Of a stretch of 64,000 nt of DNA, positions 36,847-45,756 are shown piece after piece (the first letter of the stretch is position 1; every line of letters starts with the position of its first letter). The stretch is from Chlorogloeopsis sp. ULAP01 (GTDB taxonomy: Bacteria; Cyanobacteriota; Cyanobacteriia; Cyanobacteriales; Nostocaceae): contig NZ_JAUDRH010000019.1 of assembly GCF_030381805.1 (NCBI RefSeq), positions 62,001 through 126,000 on the forward strand, in the 5' to 3' direction. The translations under genes were made by a program, and so were the position numbers. Under the pieces are notes generated by a model. It searched no databases, was not told the DNA's origin, and saw only the letters and a program-made list of their open reading frames with translations.

Positions 36847-37267
36847 GCAAAGCACTCCGTTAAATCAGGTCTGCCTCTCCATCATAAAATGCTCCATAGA
36901 TTAACAACTAAGGCAAATGCCTGAATTTAAGGTTAGTGGCGATTATTACAGATGCGATCGCCTACGCGCCTTCAGCCAACCACGCACTTTTGTTTGGTGT
37001 TTGCAACTTGAAAAGCCGCGGTAATTTGATTGTTGCTTACTATAATTACACTCAGGGCGATCGCTCTCAGCTCAACTTTTGACGTTTCACAAAAACGCAC
37101 AATTATTGCGATCGCTTAACTAAAGGCAAGATAAACACTCACTCTTCACATTACCCAATTGACATGAGTGACGGTACGCGATACATCATGATTCAAGGGT
37201 TTGATAAATTTTTTACAATGCAAAGATTGTTTAACCTTATGCTTAATCAGTCTGAGGAGGGATGGAC
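36847..37267. other. Intergenic region upstream of sbtA
   Basis: About 420 bp without a credible gene. It contains three HIP1 or near-HIP1 sites (36956, 37060, 37110) and the sbtA promoter region. AGGAGG at 37255-37260 is the ribosome site for sbtA. No operator was recognised, though sbtA genes are commonly controlled by LysR proteins responding to inorganic carbon. Confidence 0.45.
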
Positions 37268-38236
37268 ATGGATGGCAGTTTGATTATATCTAACATCCTG
37301 AATCCACCAGTCCTATTTTTTTTCTTGGGGATGACTGCGGTTTTTGTCAAGTCTGATTTAGAAATTCCCGCACCAGTACCCAAGCTCCTTTCGCTTTATC
37401 TACTGTTTGCGATCGGGTTTAAGGGAGGGGTGGAGTTAATCAAAAGCGGTATCACCCAAGAAGTACTTCTGACGCTGTTAGCAGCGATGTTGATGGCTTG
37501 TTTTGTCCCGATTTACACCTTTTTTATTCTGAAGCTGAAGCTAGATACTTATGATGCGGCAGCGATCGCGGCAACCTACGGATCTATTAGCGCTGTCACC
37601 TTTATTACAGCGAGTGCCTTTTTAACTGAACTGGGCATGGATTTCGATGGTTATATGGTGGCAGCCCTTGCCTTGATGGAATCTCCAGCTATCATTGTTG
37701 GTTTGATTTTAGTGAATCTATTCACCGTCGATGGCAAGCGAGAATTTGCTTGGTCGGAGGTGTTGCAAGAGGCGTTTTTAAACAGTTCAGTCTTTCTTTT
37801 AGTCGGCAGCCTTCTGATTGGCTTTTTGACAGGAGAACACGGGTGGCAGGTTTTGGAACCCTTTACTCAAGGACTTTTCTATGGAGTTCTCACCTTCTTT
37901 TTACTAGACATGGGGCTGGTTGCTGCCAGAAGAATTAAAGACTTGCAAAAAACAGGTTTTTTCCTGATTTCATTTGCGATACTGATTCCAATACTCAATG
38001 CAGGCATTGGATTACTGCTTGCCAAATTTATTGGTATGTCTCAGGGAGATGCACTGTTGTTTGCTGTGCTTTGTGCCAGTGCCTCTTATATCGCTGTTCC
38101 AGCAGCTATGCGGTTAACTGTTCCTGAAGCGAATCCTAGCTTGTATGTTTCTACTGCTTTGGCAGTCACTTTCCCATTCAACATTATTGTAGGTATTCCG
38201 TTATATCTATATGGAATTAACCTATTGTGGAGGTAA
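37268..38236 (+). CDS. sbtA: Sodium-dependent bicarbonate transporter SbtA family
   Basis: SbtA imports bicarbonate with sodium as part of the carbon-concentrating mechanism. The protein has about 322 residues with some ten hydrophobic spans, for example NPPVLFFFLGMTAVFVKSDL, then LSLYLLFAIGFKGGVELIKS and YGSISAVTFITASAFL, hallmarks of the family. Many SbtA proteins have about 370 residues; this one has a shorter cytoplasmic loop between the two halves. I chose ATG 37268 because AGGAGG lies 7 nt upstream, too close to the ATG at 37262. The sbtB-like gene follows after 4 nt. Confidence 0.9.
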   Translation: MDGSLIISNILNPPVLFFFLGMTAVFVKSDLEIPAPVPKLLSLYLLFAIGFKGGVELIKSGITQEVLLTLLAAMLMACFVPIYTFFILKLKLDTYDAAAIAATYGSISAVTFITASAFLTELGMDFDGYMVAALALMESPAIIVGLILVNLFTVDGKREFAWSEVLQEAFLNSSVFLLVGSLLIGFLTGEHGWQVLEPFTQGLFYGVLTFFLLDMGLVAARRIKDLQKTGFFLISFAILIPILNAGIGLLLAKFIGMSQGDALLFAVLCASASYIAVPAAMRLTVPEANPSLYVSTALAVTFPFNIIVGIPLYLYGINLLWR

Positions 38237-38240
38237 TCGT

Positions 38241-38552
38241 ATGCATTTAGTCAAAAAGATAGAGATTATTGCTAACTCTTTTGAACTTAGCAAAATTTTA
38301 GATGGGTTAGACAAGTCAGGTGTACACGGTCATGCTGTAATTAGGAATGTTGCTGGCAAAGGCTTGCGAGGTATGGCGGAAGATTTGGATATGACGATGC
38401 TGGATAATGTTTATATCATCGCATTTTGTATGCCAGAGCAACTCAAGCCTGTTGTAGAAAATATTAGACCTTTACTCAATAAATTTGGCGGTACTTGCTA
38501 CATCTCGGATGTAATGGAAATTCGCTCGGTAAAATGTGTCGCGTCGTTATGA
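38241..38552 (+). CDS. sbtB: PII-like regulatory protein SbtB
   Basis: From ATG 38241 (GGAGG 8 nt upstream) the product has 103 residues, beginning MHLVKKIEIIANSFELSKIL. A beta-alpha-beta PII fold is suggested by GVHGHAVIRNVAGKGLRG and a second repeat IIAFCMPEQLKPVVENIRPL. SbtB binds adenyl nucleotides and gates SbtA. The C-terminal CGPxxC redox loop known from Synechocystis SbtB is absent; the end reads IRSVKCVASL. It lies 4 nt after sbtA. Identity is moderately to well supported by fold and context. Confidence 0.82.
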   Translation: MHLVKKIEIIANSFELSKILDGLDKSGVHGHAVIRNVAGKGLRGMAEDLDMTMLDNVYIIAFCMPEQLKPVVENIRPLLNKFGGTCYISDVMEIRSVKCVASL

Positions 38553-38569
38553 ACTTAAGGAAGGGTTTC

Positions 38570-39271
38570 ATGGAACGCCGTGATTTCTTGAAGTTAGGAG
38601 CCACGGGAGTATTTAGTTTGGCGATCGCCAAACCTAGCGATTTACTATGGCAAGTTGAATCAACTCAAGCTGCTGAACTACCTTCAACAACTCAATCTCT
38701 TACTCCCGATGCTGCACTGCAAAAGCTGATGGAGGGAAATCAGCGATTTGTCAGACATAAACCTTTATATCCCGATCAATCTGCTGCTCGCTTACAGGAA
38801 GTTGCTCAAGCTCAACATCCATTTGTAACTATCCTCAGTTGTGCGGATTCACGGGTGCCAGCAGAAATTATTTTCGATCAGGGTATCGGAGATATCTTTG
38901 ATGTTAGGATTGCCGGAAATATTGCCATACCTGAGGCGATCGGCAGTATTGAATATGCTGTTGCATTGCTTGGCACTCCTTTGTTGATGGTGTTGGGACA
39001 TGAACGCTGTGGGGCTGTGACTGCTGCCGTACAAAACGAAGCACTGCTTGGTGATATTGGTACGTTTGTGAAGGCAATTAAGCCAGTGGTGAAAAGAGCC
39101 AAGCTTTTGTCGGGTGATGCGGTTGAGAATGCTGTGGTTGCTAATGTGCAGTATCAGATTGAACGTTTGAAGCGATCGCGTCTTCTCACTGAAAAATTGC
39201 AATCCGGTAAATTAAAAATCGTGGGAGGGCGTTACGACTTAGATACGGGAAGCGTAACTATTATCACTTAA
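38570..39271 (+). CDS. Beta carbonic anhydrase with twin-arginine signal
   Basis: ATG 38570 begins MERRDFLKLGATGVFSLAIA, a twin-arginine export signal (RRDFLK). The 233-residue protein has zinc ligands in LSCADSRVPAEIIF and GHERCGAV, and the segment DIFDVRIAGNIA. It should interconvert CO2 and bicarbonate in the periplasm or thylakoid lumen, like the EcaB-type enzymes of other cyanobacteria. It starts 17 nt after sbtB, so bicarbonate uptake and extracytoplasmic hydration are probably in one operon. An earlier in-frame start at 38495 overlaps sbtB and is less likely. Confidence 0.9.
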   Translation: MERRDFLKLGATGVFSLAIAKPSDLLWQVESTQAAELPSTTQSLTPDAALQKLMEGNQRFVRHKPLYPDQSAARLQEVAQAQHPFVTILSCADSRVPAEIIFDQGIGDIFDVRIAGNIAIPEAIGSIEYAVALLGTPLLMVLGHERCGAVTAAVQNEALLGDIGTFVKAIKPVVKRAKLLSGDAVENAVVANVQYQIERLKRSRLLTEKLQSGKLKIVGGRYDLDTGSVTIIT

Positions 39272-39309
39272 TTAGCAAGGTACAAAATTAGATTGGAGAA
39301 ATCATCCCT

Positions 39310-39434
39310 GTTGCATGAAAATTGCATATGACTTTACAAGAGGGCTAATTTTCTGGAATCCTCTAGTCTTGTATCATCACTCTCTCGTAAAAATCCAAGT
39401 CTTTTACCAGTGGTTTACCCCACTGGTTTTTTTA
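39310..39434 (+). ncRNA. Tandem sRNA-like unit A
   Basis: The unit opens with GTTGCATGAAAATTGCATAT, continues to TTTACAAGA and closes with a terminator whose arms are ACCAGTGG and CCACTGGT, then a T-run (39427-39433). Units B and C have the same architecture and homologous ends. No reading frame is shared. It lies 38 bp after the carbonic anhydrase stop, so it could also be partly the 3-prime end of that operon. Confidence 0.6.
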
Positions 39435-39514
39435 TTTTTGTAACTGGTAGCTTCCATTATTTTGCGATTTGAACCCAATCCCCAGTCAAGAGTACCCAGT
39501 CTCTAGTCCCCAAT

Positions 39515-39625
39515 GTTGCATGAAAGTTGTATGTCAATTTACAAGACAATAATTTTCTGTAATTATCAGTCTCATATCATCATTCTTTCTCTCGGTCAGT
39601 GGTCTACCCCCACTGACTTTTTTTT
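39515..39625 (+). ncRNA. Tandem sRNA-like unit B
   Basis: The opening block is GTTGCATGAAAGTTGTATGT, continuing to ATTTACAAGA. The middle shares TAATTTTCTG and ATATCATCA-like words with unit A. The terminator arms are GTCAGTGG and CCACTGAC followed by eight T. The changed base pair at the second stem position (T-A for C-G) keeps pairing relative to unit A. Confidence 0.62.
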
Positions 39626-39634
39626 GGATTTCGT

Positions 39635-40020
39635 TAGGCTGAAAATTTAGCATCTAAGCTAGGTAAAATCTAAAGATTACCTAAAAGATTGCACTACTGC
39701 ACTGGGTATTGAGCTAACAAAATATCTTTTTAACTAAAAACTCAACTAAATCCCCAATGGTTTAGTAAAACGAATCCAGCGTTTGCGCTAAATATAAATA
39801 AAATTACAGACAACTGTAGCGGAGCTTGCTTCAGTATTTTGTTTGCTTCACTATTATATAGGCAGCGCTAGAGAAAAATTGTATTTATATTTACAAAAAG
39901 TTATTTTTATAGTTTACGATTATATCTCAACTCTTTGACAGATGTCTTTTATTATTTTCAAATCTATACAAGTCAGCAGAATTTGTTTCAAAATTGTGTA
40001 TGCTCAAAAATGAAATAGCT
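39635..40020. other. AT-rich spacer between sRNA-like units B and C
   Basis: About 385 bp with no gene, no hairpin followed by a T-run and no further copy of the opening block. It carries no recognisable dispersed repeat. It may hold a degenerated unit, but I could not align one. Confidence 0.4.
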
Positions 40021-40023
40021 GCT

Positions 40024-40162
40024 GTTGCATAAAAATTGTATATAACTTTACAAGATACTCAATTTCTGGAATTCTAAGTTTTAGTTCATGAGATTGAACA
40101 ACTGTTTTGCATAGTTTTCCGATTGGCTCTTTGCCAGTGGTGCTCCTTCCCACTGGCTTTTT
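40024..40162 (+). ncRNA. Tandem sRNA-like unit C
   Basis: The opening block GTTGCATAAAAATTGTATAT continues ACTTTACAAGA and matches A and B at most positions. The middle shares AATTTCTGGAATTC with A. The terminator arms GCCAGTGG and CCACTGGC flank a 9-nt loop and precede TTTTTC. The end lies 16 bp from the stop of the convergent glycosyltransferase. Confidence 0.6.
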
Positions 40163-40177
40163 CTTGATTTTTGACTA

Positions 40178-41365
40178 TCACCAAATTACCTGTAGCTTCT
40201 CTTTCACTACCTGCTTGTAAACATCTTCTGTTTGTTTAGCTAATTTCGGCCAGCTAAAACGCCGTTCTAGATCTTCGTAAGCATTATCAACTAGCCATTG
40301 CCGATATCCGGGATTTTTCAAAACCTCCAAAATTCCCCAAGCCAAGGAATCAGGATTATTAGTGTAAGTGACAATTCCAGTTTTTGTATGTTGTACTACT
40401 TCTGGAAAACCGCCAGTATCAGAAACTACTACTGGAACGCGAGAAGCAAAGCTTTCTAAAGCAACGATACCAAAGGGTTCGTAAAGACTAGGAAAGACGG
40501 CACAATCAGCAATAGTTTGAAATTTATCCAAGTATTCGTCAGACATAAAGCCAGTAAAATAGCATTTATGCCAAATTCCCAGATCCCAAGCTTGCTTTTT
40601 AAGATTGTCAGTATTGCCGCCACCGATAATGACAAACTTTACGTAACCGCCCATCTCCCATAACACCTTAGGAGCAGCACTAAGTAAGACAGATATTCCT
40701 TTTTCATAAGTCATGCGTCCAACGTAGTAAACTATGTTTTCGCCATCTTCAGCGAATTGGCGGCGAAAATCCTGAGCGTGAAAATATTCGTGGTGGCGTT
40801 TCTTTTCAGGACGGATACCGTTATAAATGACATCGATTTTATTCCACGGACTATGAAGCGCTCGTTCTACCTCTCGGCGCATATAGTCGGTGCAGACAAT
40901 AATTCGCCAGGCATTATAAGCTAATAGTTCTTCTTTACCACTTATATAACGCTGGGTATCTGTATAAATACCGTTATAGCGTCCGTGTTCAGTCGCATGG
41001 ATCGTAGCAATGAGGGGTACTTTGAAGCTGTGCTTAAGGGCGATCGCTGCATCTCCTACCACCCAATCATGAGCATGAATAATATCAAAAGGGCCTTCTT
41101 CCAACATCAACTTGCCCCCATGACTGCCCATGCTCTCGTTCATGTTGGCAATCCAATGGAAAAAGTCGTTACCACCAGGAACGGGAATGCGATGCACCCG
41201 CACGCCTTCCACTACTTCGTACAACGGCGCATGACCAAATTCCGGCGTCATGAGGTGAACTTCATGCCCTAACTTGACTAATTCCGGGTACAATTCCGAC
41301 ACGTGACGGGCAATTCCTCCGACAATACGAGGCGGAAACTCCCAACTCATTACTAGTATTTTCAT
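40178..41365 (-). CDS. GT4-family glycosyltransferase
   Basis: The 395-residue protein starts MKILVMSWEFPPRIVGGIAR, with the glycine loop of GT-B enzymes. It has HAHDWVVGDAAIAL in the N-terminal half and YVGRMTYEKGISVLL and EPFGIVALE (the E-x7-E motif) in the nucleotide-sugar half. It resembles the glycogen-synthase-like GT4 glycosyltransferases that are widespread in cyanobacteria. The acceptor is unknown. The next gene upstream on this strand, a DUF2079 membrane protein, is 163 bp away and may be functionally linked. Confidence 0.88.
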   Translation of the reverse strand: MKILVMSWEFPPRIVGGIARHVSELYPELVKLGHEVHLMTPEFGHAPLYEVVEGVRVHRIPVPGGNDFFHWIANMNESMGSHGGKLMLEEGPFDIIHAHDWVVGDAAIALKHSFKVPLIATIHATEHGRYNGIYTDTQRYISGKEELLAYNAWRIIVCTDYMRREVERALHSPWNKIDVIYNGIRPEKKRHHEYFHAQDFRRQFAEDGENIVYYVGRMTYEKGISVLLSAAPKVLWEMGGYVKFVIIGGGNTDNLKKQAWDLGIWHKCYFTGFMSDEYLDKFQTIADCAVFPSLYEPFGIVALESFASRVPVVVSDTGGFPEVVQHTKTGIVTYTNNPDSLAWGILEVLKNPGYRQWLVDNAYEDLERRFSWPKLAKQTEDVYKQVVKEKLQVIW

Positions 41366-41528
41366 CTACTGCCATCCCTCAGCCTTGACAAATTTCTAAA
41401 AGCTTTAATTTATCTAAAATTTAAAAGTTTGACTTTGGCAAGAAGTGTTTTACCCTTACTTTTTAGATTTTTTAAGAAAGATAAAAAGTAAACATGATCA
41501 CGCTTTCTTGCCAACTAGCTAATAATTA

Positions 41529-43178
41529 TCAGGTTGCTAACTGTTTGTTAAGCTGCAACTGCTGACGAAATTGTAACCAAGCTGTTGTGGCTTGGGTGTC
41601 CGAATTGGCAGCTTTTTTTAGTAAGATTACGCCATCTTGAAAACCGATAATTCCATATTCTCGGTTATTACTGACCTGGTCAATTAGTTTTGTCAAATCT
41701 TGCAGTAGACGGCGATCGCTTTTAAATGCCGCTTGATATTTTTGTAATTGCCACAGATCGGCGATCGCATAATCTACCTTAATTACTTGTTGGGCATCAT
41801 TGCGTAGTTCTAAGACAGGCAAACGCAGAATTTCCCGGCGGCTAGAAAGATGAGGGACAATATAGGTAGTTGCAGAGACGCTAGCAGCTTGAGGAATTTG
41901 TGCCAATAAGGGACGCATCTGTTCTACGTGTTGCCACTGTCTTTGTAAAGACACATATACCCAAGGTTTTACAGAATCTGGAATGAGAAAGTAAAAAGTC
42001 CGATTCGGATTGGATACAAAGCTAAATAACAGAGAAACACAGATACATCCCACCCAAAAGCGACGAAATGAAGGTGTAAATTTTTGCTGATGCTGCGACC
42101 ACCAGAGAATTGCTCCATAAAATAGCCCCGGCACTACGGTTAAAGCGTAGCGAATCGTAATCGCCAGAACAGATTCTCCCTTGCCCAGGAATAGCTTCAA
42201 AAGAGGGAAGCCAGCTATCATCCAAGAGGCAGGAGCAACAGCAGGTACGAATGCCAACGGTAACCATTGACCGAGTAAATATTTAATAGTTCTATCTATT
42301 GGCGTCACTAATTCTACTAATAACCGCACGGGGTTGCTAACCATGCCCCAAATAATTTCTAAGGTAGAAGCTTCCTCTCCTTCGGCATATTGTCCAAACC
42401 TCTCCAACATGAAGCGCTGGGAAATATCTTTGGAGAATAACGGCATGATCAAGTTGGTAAGAGCCAACATATAACCAAAACTAAGGATGCAGACTCCGAT
42501 GCCAGCGCGGGGAAAACGCTTGCTTAACACCATATAAACTCCCACGCCAAATAAACCCACACCTGCATCTTCCCGCACAGCCAAAATCAAAATTGCCATC
42601 AGCCAAAACAACCACCACCTGCGTTTTTCCATTGCTAGTAGCAGAGTAAAAACGAAGAGGGGAATTTGACTAATGTCGTGAAAGTTACTTAAAGTTGGAC
42701 CAATCACTGCATTGGCAGCATAAAAGCTGGCAGCAATCATGATTGCTAATGATGGTTTGAGATATTGTCGTGCCAGGATATATAAAACTAAACCTGCGGC
42801 AGTGATAAGTGTTACTTGCAGAACTGTTAGAGTCGCGGGAGAGGGAAATAAAGCGTAGATTGGCAGCCACAACAACAACGCTGGTGTAAAGTGTTGACCG
42901 AGACGATGGTAATAAACTGTGGGAATTTCTCCAGCGTGGACAACATTGGTGGAAAGACTAGAAGAAAGGGAACTTTGAAAAAAGCGACCGTGGAGATTAT
43001 TCCAAAAAACTTGGTTAAAAATACCTTGGTCGAAGGAAGCGTAAAAACTGTAGTAACGGTGCAGGGTAAATAATAGACACAGGATAAAAAATATTCCTGC
43101 TAATCGGAAAACTAGAGTGCTGGCACTACTTGCTTCTATTTTTAATAGCGGTTTTCTTTGCATATTTGACCACATCAC
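41529..43178 (-). CDS. DUF2079 membrane protein
   Basis: The 549-residue product has about ten hydrophobic spans, for example LVFRLAGIFFILCLLF near the N-terminus. The family signature is visible in YASFDQGIFNQVFWNNLHGR and NFHDISQIPLFVFTLLLAME, followed by LAVREDAGVGLFGVG. DUF2079 proteins are related to GT-C glycosyltransferases, and the Asp of FDQGIF fits such a catalytic residue; activity is unproven. The start could be the Met at residue 6. Its neighbour is a GT4 enzyme on the same strand. Confidence 0.82.
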   Translation of the reverse strand: MMWSNMQRKPLLKIEASSASTLVFRLAGIFFILCLLFTLHRYYSFYASFDQGIFNQVFWNNLHGRFFQSSLSSSLSTNVVHAGEIPTVYYHRLGQHFTPALLLWLPIYALFPSPATLTVLQVTLITAAGLVLYILARQYLKPSLAIMIAASFYAANAVIGPTLSNFHDISQIPLFVFTLLLAMEKRRWWLFWLMAILILAVREDAGVGLFGVGVYMVLSKRFPRAGIGVCILSFGYMLALTNLIMPLFSKDISQRFMLERFGQYAEGEEASTLEIIWGMVSNPVRLLVELVTPIDRTIKYLLGQWLPLAFVPAVAPASWMIAGFPLLKLFLGKGESVLAITIRYALTVVPGLFYGAILWWSQHQQKFTPSFRRFWVGCICVSLLFSFVSNPNRTFYFLIPDSVKPWVYVSLQRQWQHVEQMRPLLAQIPQAASVSATTYIVPHLSSRREILRLPVLELRNDAQQVIKVDYAIADLWQLQKYQAAFKSDRRLLQDLTKLIDQVSNNREYGIIGFQDGVILLKKAANSDTQATTAWLQFRQQLQLNKQLAT

Positions 43179-43334
43179 TCACACCAGAGGAGCAAAGCTA
43201 AAAAAATATTGAAGAAATTATTGTAAAACTTTAAACCATTGTGAGAACAAAGATGAATATTTGCTCTCAAATAGGCAAATTAAGACACATCTATTGGAGA
43301 ATTGATGGAGTGCATTATTGTTCCTATCTGCCAA

Positions 43335-44738
43335 ATGCCTACCTTACTTGCGGATATTCAAAATTTGCTTTCGGATTTGATTGCTCGCTACTCATCTAGG
43401 GTAGATTACCTAATGATTCGCCTGGAAGAAGCTGAAGGTACGGATATTGTCTTGCGTGGTGACAAGGTAGAAACCCTCAGCGAAGGCATTTCTGTTGGTG
43501 GACATATTCGTGCTGCTTATAAAGGTGGTTGGGGATTCAGTAGCTTTAATCGTCTGACGACAATCGAAGACAGGATTCAAGAAGCGATCGCTGCGGCGCG
43601 GATGGTTGGTGATGAAGAAACTACACTTGCTGCCATCAAACCAGTCCAAGCAGTTTGCCGGGTGCCGCTGACTGGAACCGATCCGTGCAAAATTCCCTTG
43701 AGCCAAAAAAAAGAATTGTGCGATCGCTACACTGAACTCCTCAAAAGTGTAGATCATGCTATCACCACTACTTCTGTACGTTATGGCGACTGTAGTCAAA
43801 GGGTAATTATTGCCAGCAGTGAAGGAACTTTAATCGAGCAGTCTTGGGTAGATATGGAAATGCGCTTCGCTGCTACTGCCAGAAACGGCGATACCGTACA
43901 AACTGGTAGAGAAACTACAGGCTCGCGCAAAGCTTTTGAAGATTTAATTGGCTTAGATGAACAAGTCAAAAATGCAGCCCAAAGAGCAGTTGCCGCTCTA
44001 TCTCTGCCTTCGGTAAAAGGCAATACCTACACTGTGGTTATCGATCCTATTTTGACTGGTTTATTTGTTCACGAAGCATTCGGGCATCTTTCCGAAGCAG
44101 ATATGGCATATGAAAACCCGGATCTGTTGGAAGTGATGACTCTTGGTCGCAGATTTGGCTGCAAAGAATTACAAATTTTTGATGGTGCCGCTCCCCAAGG
44201 GCATCGAGGTAGTTATTTTTATGACGATGAAGGTACGCCTGCAACAACTACGCAATTAATCCAAGATGGTGTTTTGGTAGGACGCTTGCACTCTCGCGAA
44301 ACAGCAGGCAAATTAGCAGAAGTACCGACTGGTAATGCTAGATGTCTCAATTATCATCATGCTCCCATTGTCCGGATGACCAACACTTGGATAGAGAGGG
44401 GTAAAACTCCGGTTGCTGATTTATTTAGCGATATCAAAGAAGGAGTTTATGCCCGTAACTGGCTGGGTGGAATGACAAATGGAGAAATGTTTACCTTCAG
44501 TGCTGGGGAAGCATGGATGATTAGAAACGGTAAAATTGCCGAGTCAGTAAAGGATGTGACGCTCTCTGGAAATGTTTTTCAAACCTTGGCGGATATAGAA
44601 GCGATTGGCGATGATTTTTACTGGGATGAGTCTGGTGGTTGCGGTAAAGGTGGACAAAATGGTTTACCTGTAGGTTGTGGAGGACCGAGTTTGCGGATAC
44701 GAGATGTGGTAGTAGGTGGAGAAGTGGGGGAGATGTAG
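43335..44738 (+). CDS. tldD: TldD/PmbA-family metalloprotease, TldD type
   Basis: The 467-residue protein (from ATG 43335) carries the zinc motif HEAFGHLSEAD, with HExxxH, as in TldD. It has the N-terminal segment DYLMIRLEEAEGTDIVLRGD and the late glycine-rich GGCGKGGQNGLPVGCGGPS. TldD works with TldE/PmbA to degrade unfolded peptides or mature modified peptides. The TldE partner is not in the window. Starts at 43302 or 43305 are also possible. No peptide precursor gene is adjacent. Confidence 0.92.
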   Translation: MPTLLADIQNLLSDLIARYSSRVDYLMIRLEEAEGTDIVLRGDKVETLSEGISVGGHIRAAYKGGWGFSSFNRLTTIEDRIQEAIAAARMVGDEETTLAAIKPVQAVCRVPLTGTDPCKIPLSQKKELCDRYTELLKSVDHAITTTSVRYGDCSQRVIIASSEGTLIEQSWVDMEMRFAATARNGDTVQTGRETTGSRKAFEDLIGLDEQVKNAAQRAVAALSLPSVKGNTYTVVIDPILTGLFVHEAFGHLSEADMAYENPDLLEVMTLGRRFGCKELQIFDGAAPQGHRGSYFYDDEGTPATTTQLIQDGVLVGRLHSRETAGKLAEVPTGNARCLNYHHAPIVRMTNTWIERGKTPVADLFSDIKEGVYARNWLGGMTNGEMFTFSAGEAWMIRNGKIAESVKDVTLSGNVFQTLADIEAIGDDFYWDESGGCGKGGQNGLPVGCGGPSLRIRDVVVGGEVGEM

Positions 44739-44840
44739 AAAATGGATATATATAGATAAGTTATGGATGAGTTCTACAGTCCATTTATCCGGGCAATCTC
44801 AATACTAACTCGCCTACCAAGATGTGATTCTGGAATTTGG

Positions 44841-45413
44841 CTAAACGCTACTACCTTCTTGGGGTTGGGTAGAGGATTGATAAATACCCCAGTATTGAAT
44901 ATCTTGTTGTTTCAAGATTCCTTCAGCGCGATGAATTTCATCATCGCTGCCATTCACTATCACCAAATAATCACCCATTTGGAGGTGATCGCTATAAACT
45001 CTAGCTCTTTCTTCGGGGATACCTAAACCAGCTAACGCTTGCACCAAATTATTAGTTGCTGCTGCACCGACAGCTACACCTGCAATACTAGAAACTAATG
45101 CTACACCAACAGAACCTGCTGCCAGCACTGCTCCAAGACCAGGAAGTGCTAGACTGCTAAGACCAACCAATATACTACCCCAAGTACTTGCCGTCAGAGC
45201 ATCTCCAACTGCCCCTGTTGTATCTACATTTTGATTGCCAATGCGATCGCTCACCTGAGCATTGCCAAGCTCTTCGCCTTTGTCTACATCTTTGGCAATG
45301 ATAGATACTTTGTCCATTACCAAGCCTGAAGTTTTCAATTGATTGAGCGCTTGTTCTGCTGTTTGACGATTATTAAATACTCCAACAGCATATTTATGAT
45401 TTTTGTCAACCAT
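44841..45413 (-). CDS. General stress protein 17M-like (YflT-type) membrane-associated protein
   Basis: The 190-residue product begins MVDKNHKYAVGVFNNRQTAE, followed by ALNQLKTSGLVMDKVSIIAK, the repeat typical of the YflT/GSP-17M domain. A Gly/Ala-rich hydrophobic centre (about 80-120; GLSSLALPGLGAVLAAGSVG) could enter a membrane. The C-terminal HLQMGDYLVIVNGSDDEIHR is a second alpha-beta unit. Such proteins are induced by stress in cyanobacteria and other bacteria, but the mechanism is unknown. It is a single gene. Confidence 0.75.
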   Translation of the reverse strand: MVDKNHKYAVGVFNNRQTAEQALNQLKTSGLVMDKVSIIAKDVDKGEELGNAQVSDRIGNQNVDTTGAVGDALTASTWGSILVGLSSLALPGLGAVLAAGSVGVALVSSIAGVAVGAAATNNLVQALAGLGIPEERARVYSDHLQMGDYLVIVNGSDDEIHRAEGILKQQDIQYWGIYQSSTQPQEGSSV

Positions 45414-45572
45414 GATTTCCTAAATTTTTAATGGCAAACTAATCTGTATCAATTTAGTTTGCTAATAGTATTAATCTTCTTCTACTTCTAGATAGAACAA
45501 AATATCCGTCCAAATATACAGTTTTTATTTTTTAATAATAATTTAATAAGAAATTAATATTTATTAGACAAT

Positions 45573-45615
45573 AAAAAAAGAAGAGTTAGAATTTAATTTT
45601 ATTCTAACTTCTCCT
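45573..45615 (-). terminator. Rho-independent terminator downstream of coaE
   Basis: On the minus strand arms of about 12 bp (AGAAGTTAGAAT and ATTCTAACTCTTCT, one bulge) are followed by TTTTTTTATT. It ends the coaE transcript. The remaining bases of 45414-45756 hold no gene. Confidence 0.8.
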
Positions 45616-45756
45616 CCATAATTCCATACACCTTATCGCGAATTACATATTGATTGAGTTATTGCACTTTTACGATTACAACAGGATTTAAATGTACTTA
45701 TATCTAACGAAAGAGTGAAATTATTGTTAAGCACAAAAATATTACTATATACAATT

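Noticed and set aside
39310..40162. NsiR1-type tandem sRNA array
   Set aside because: NsiR1 repeats are shorter and near hetF with a different promoter element; neither hetF nor that element is seen here.
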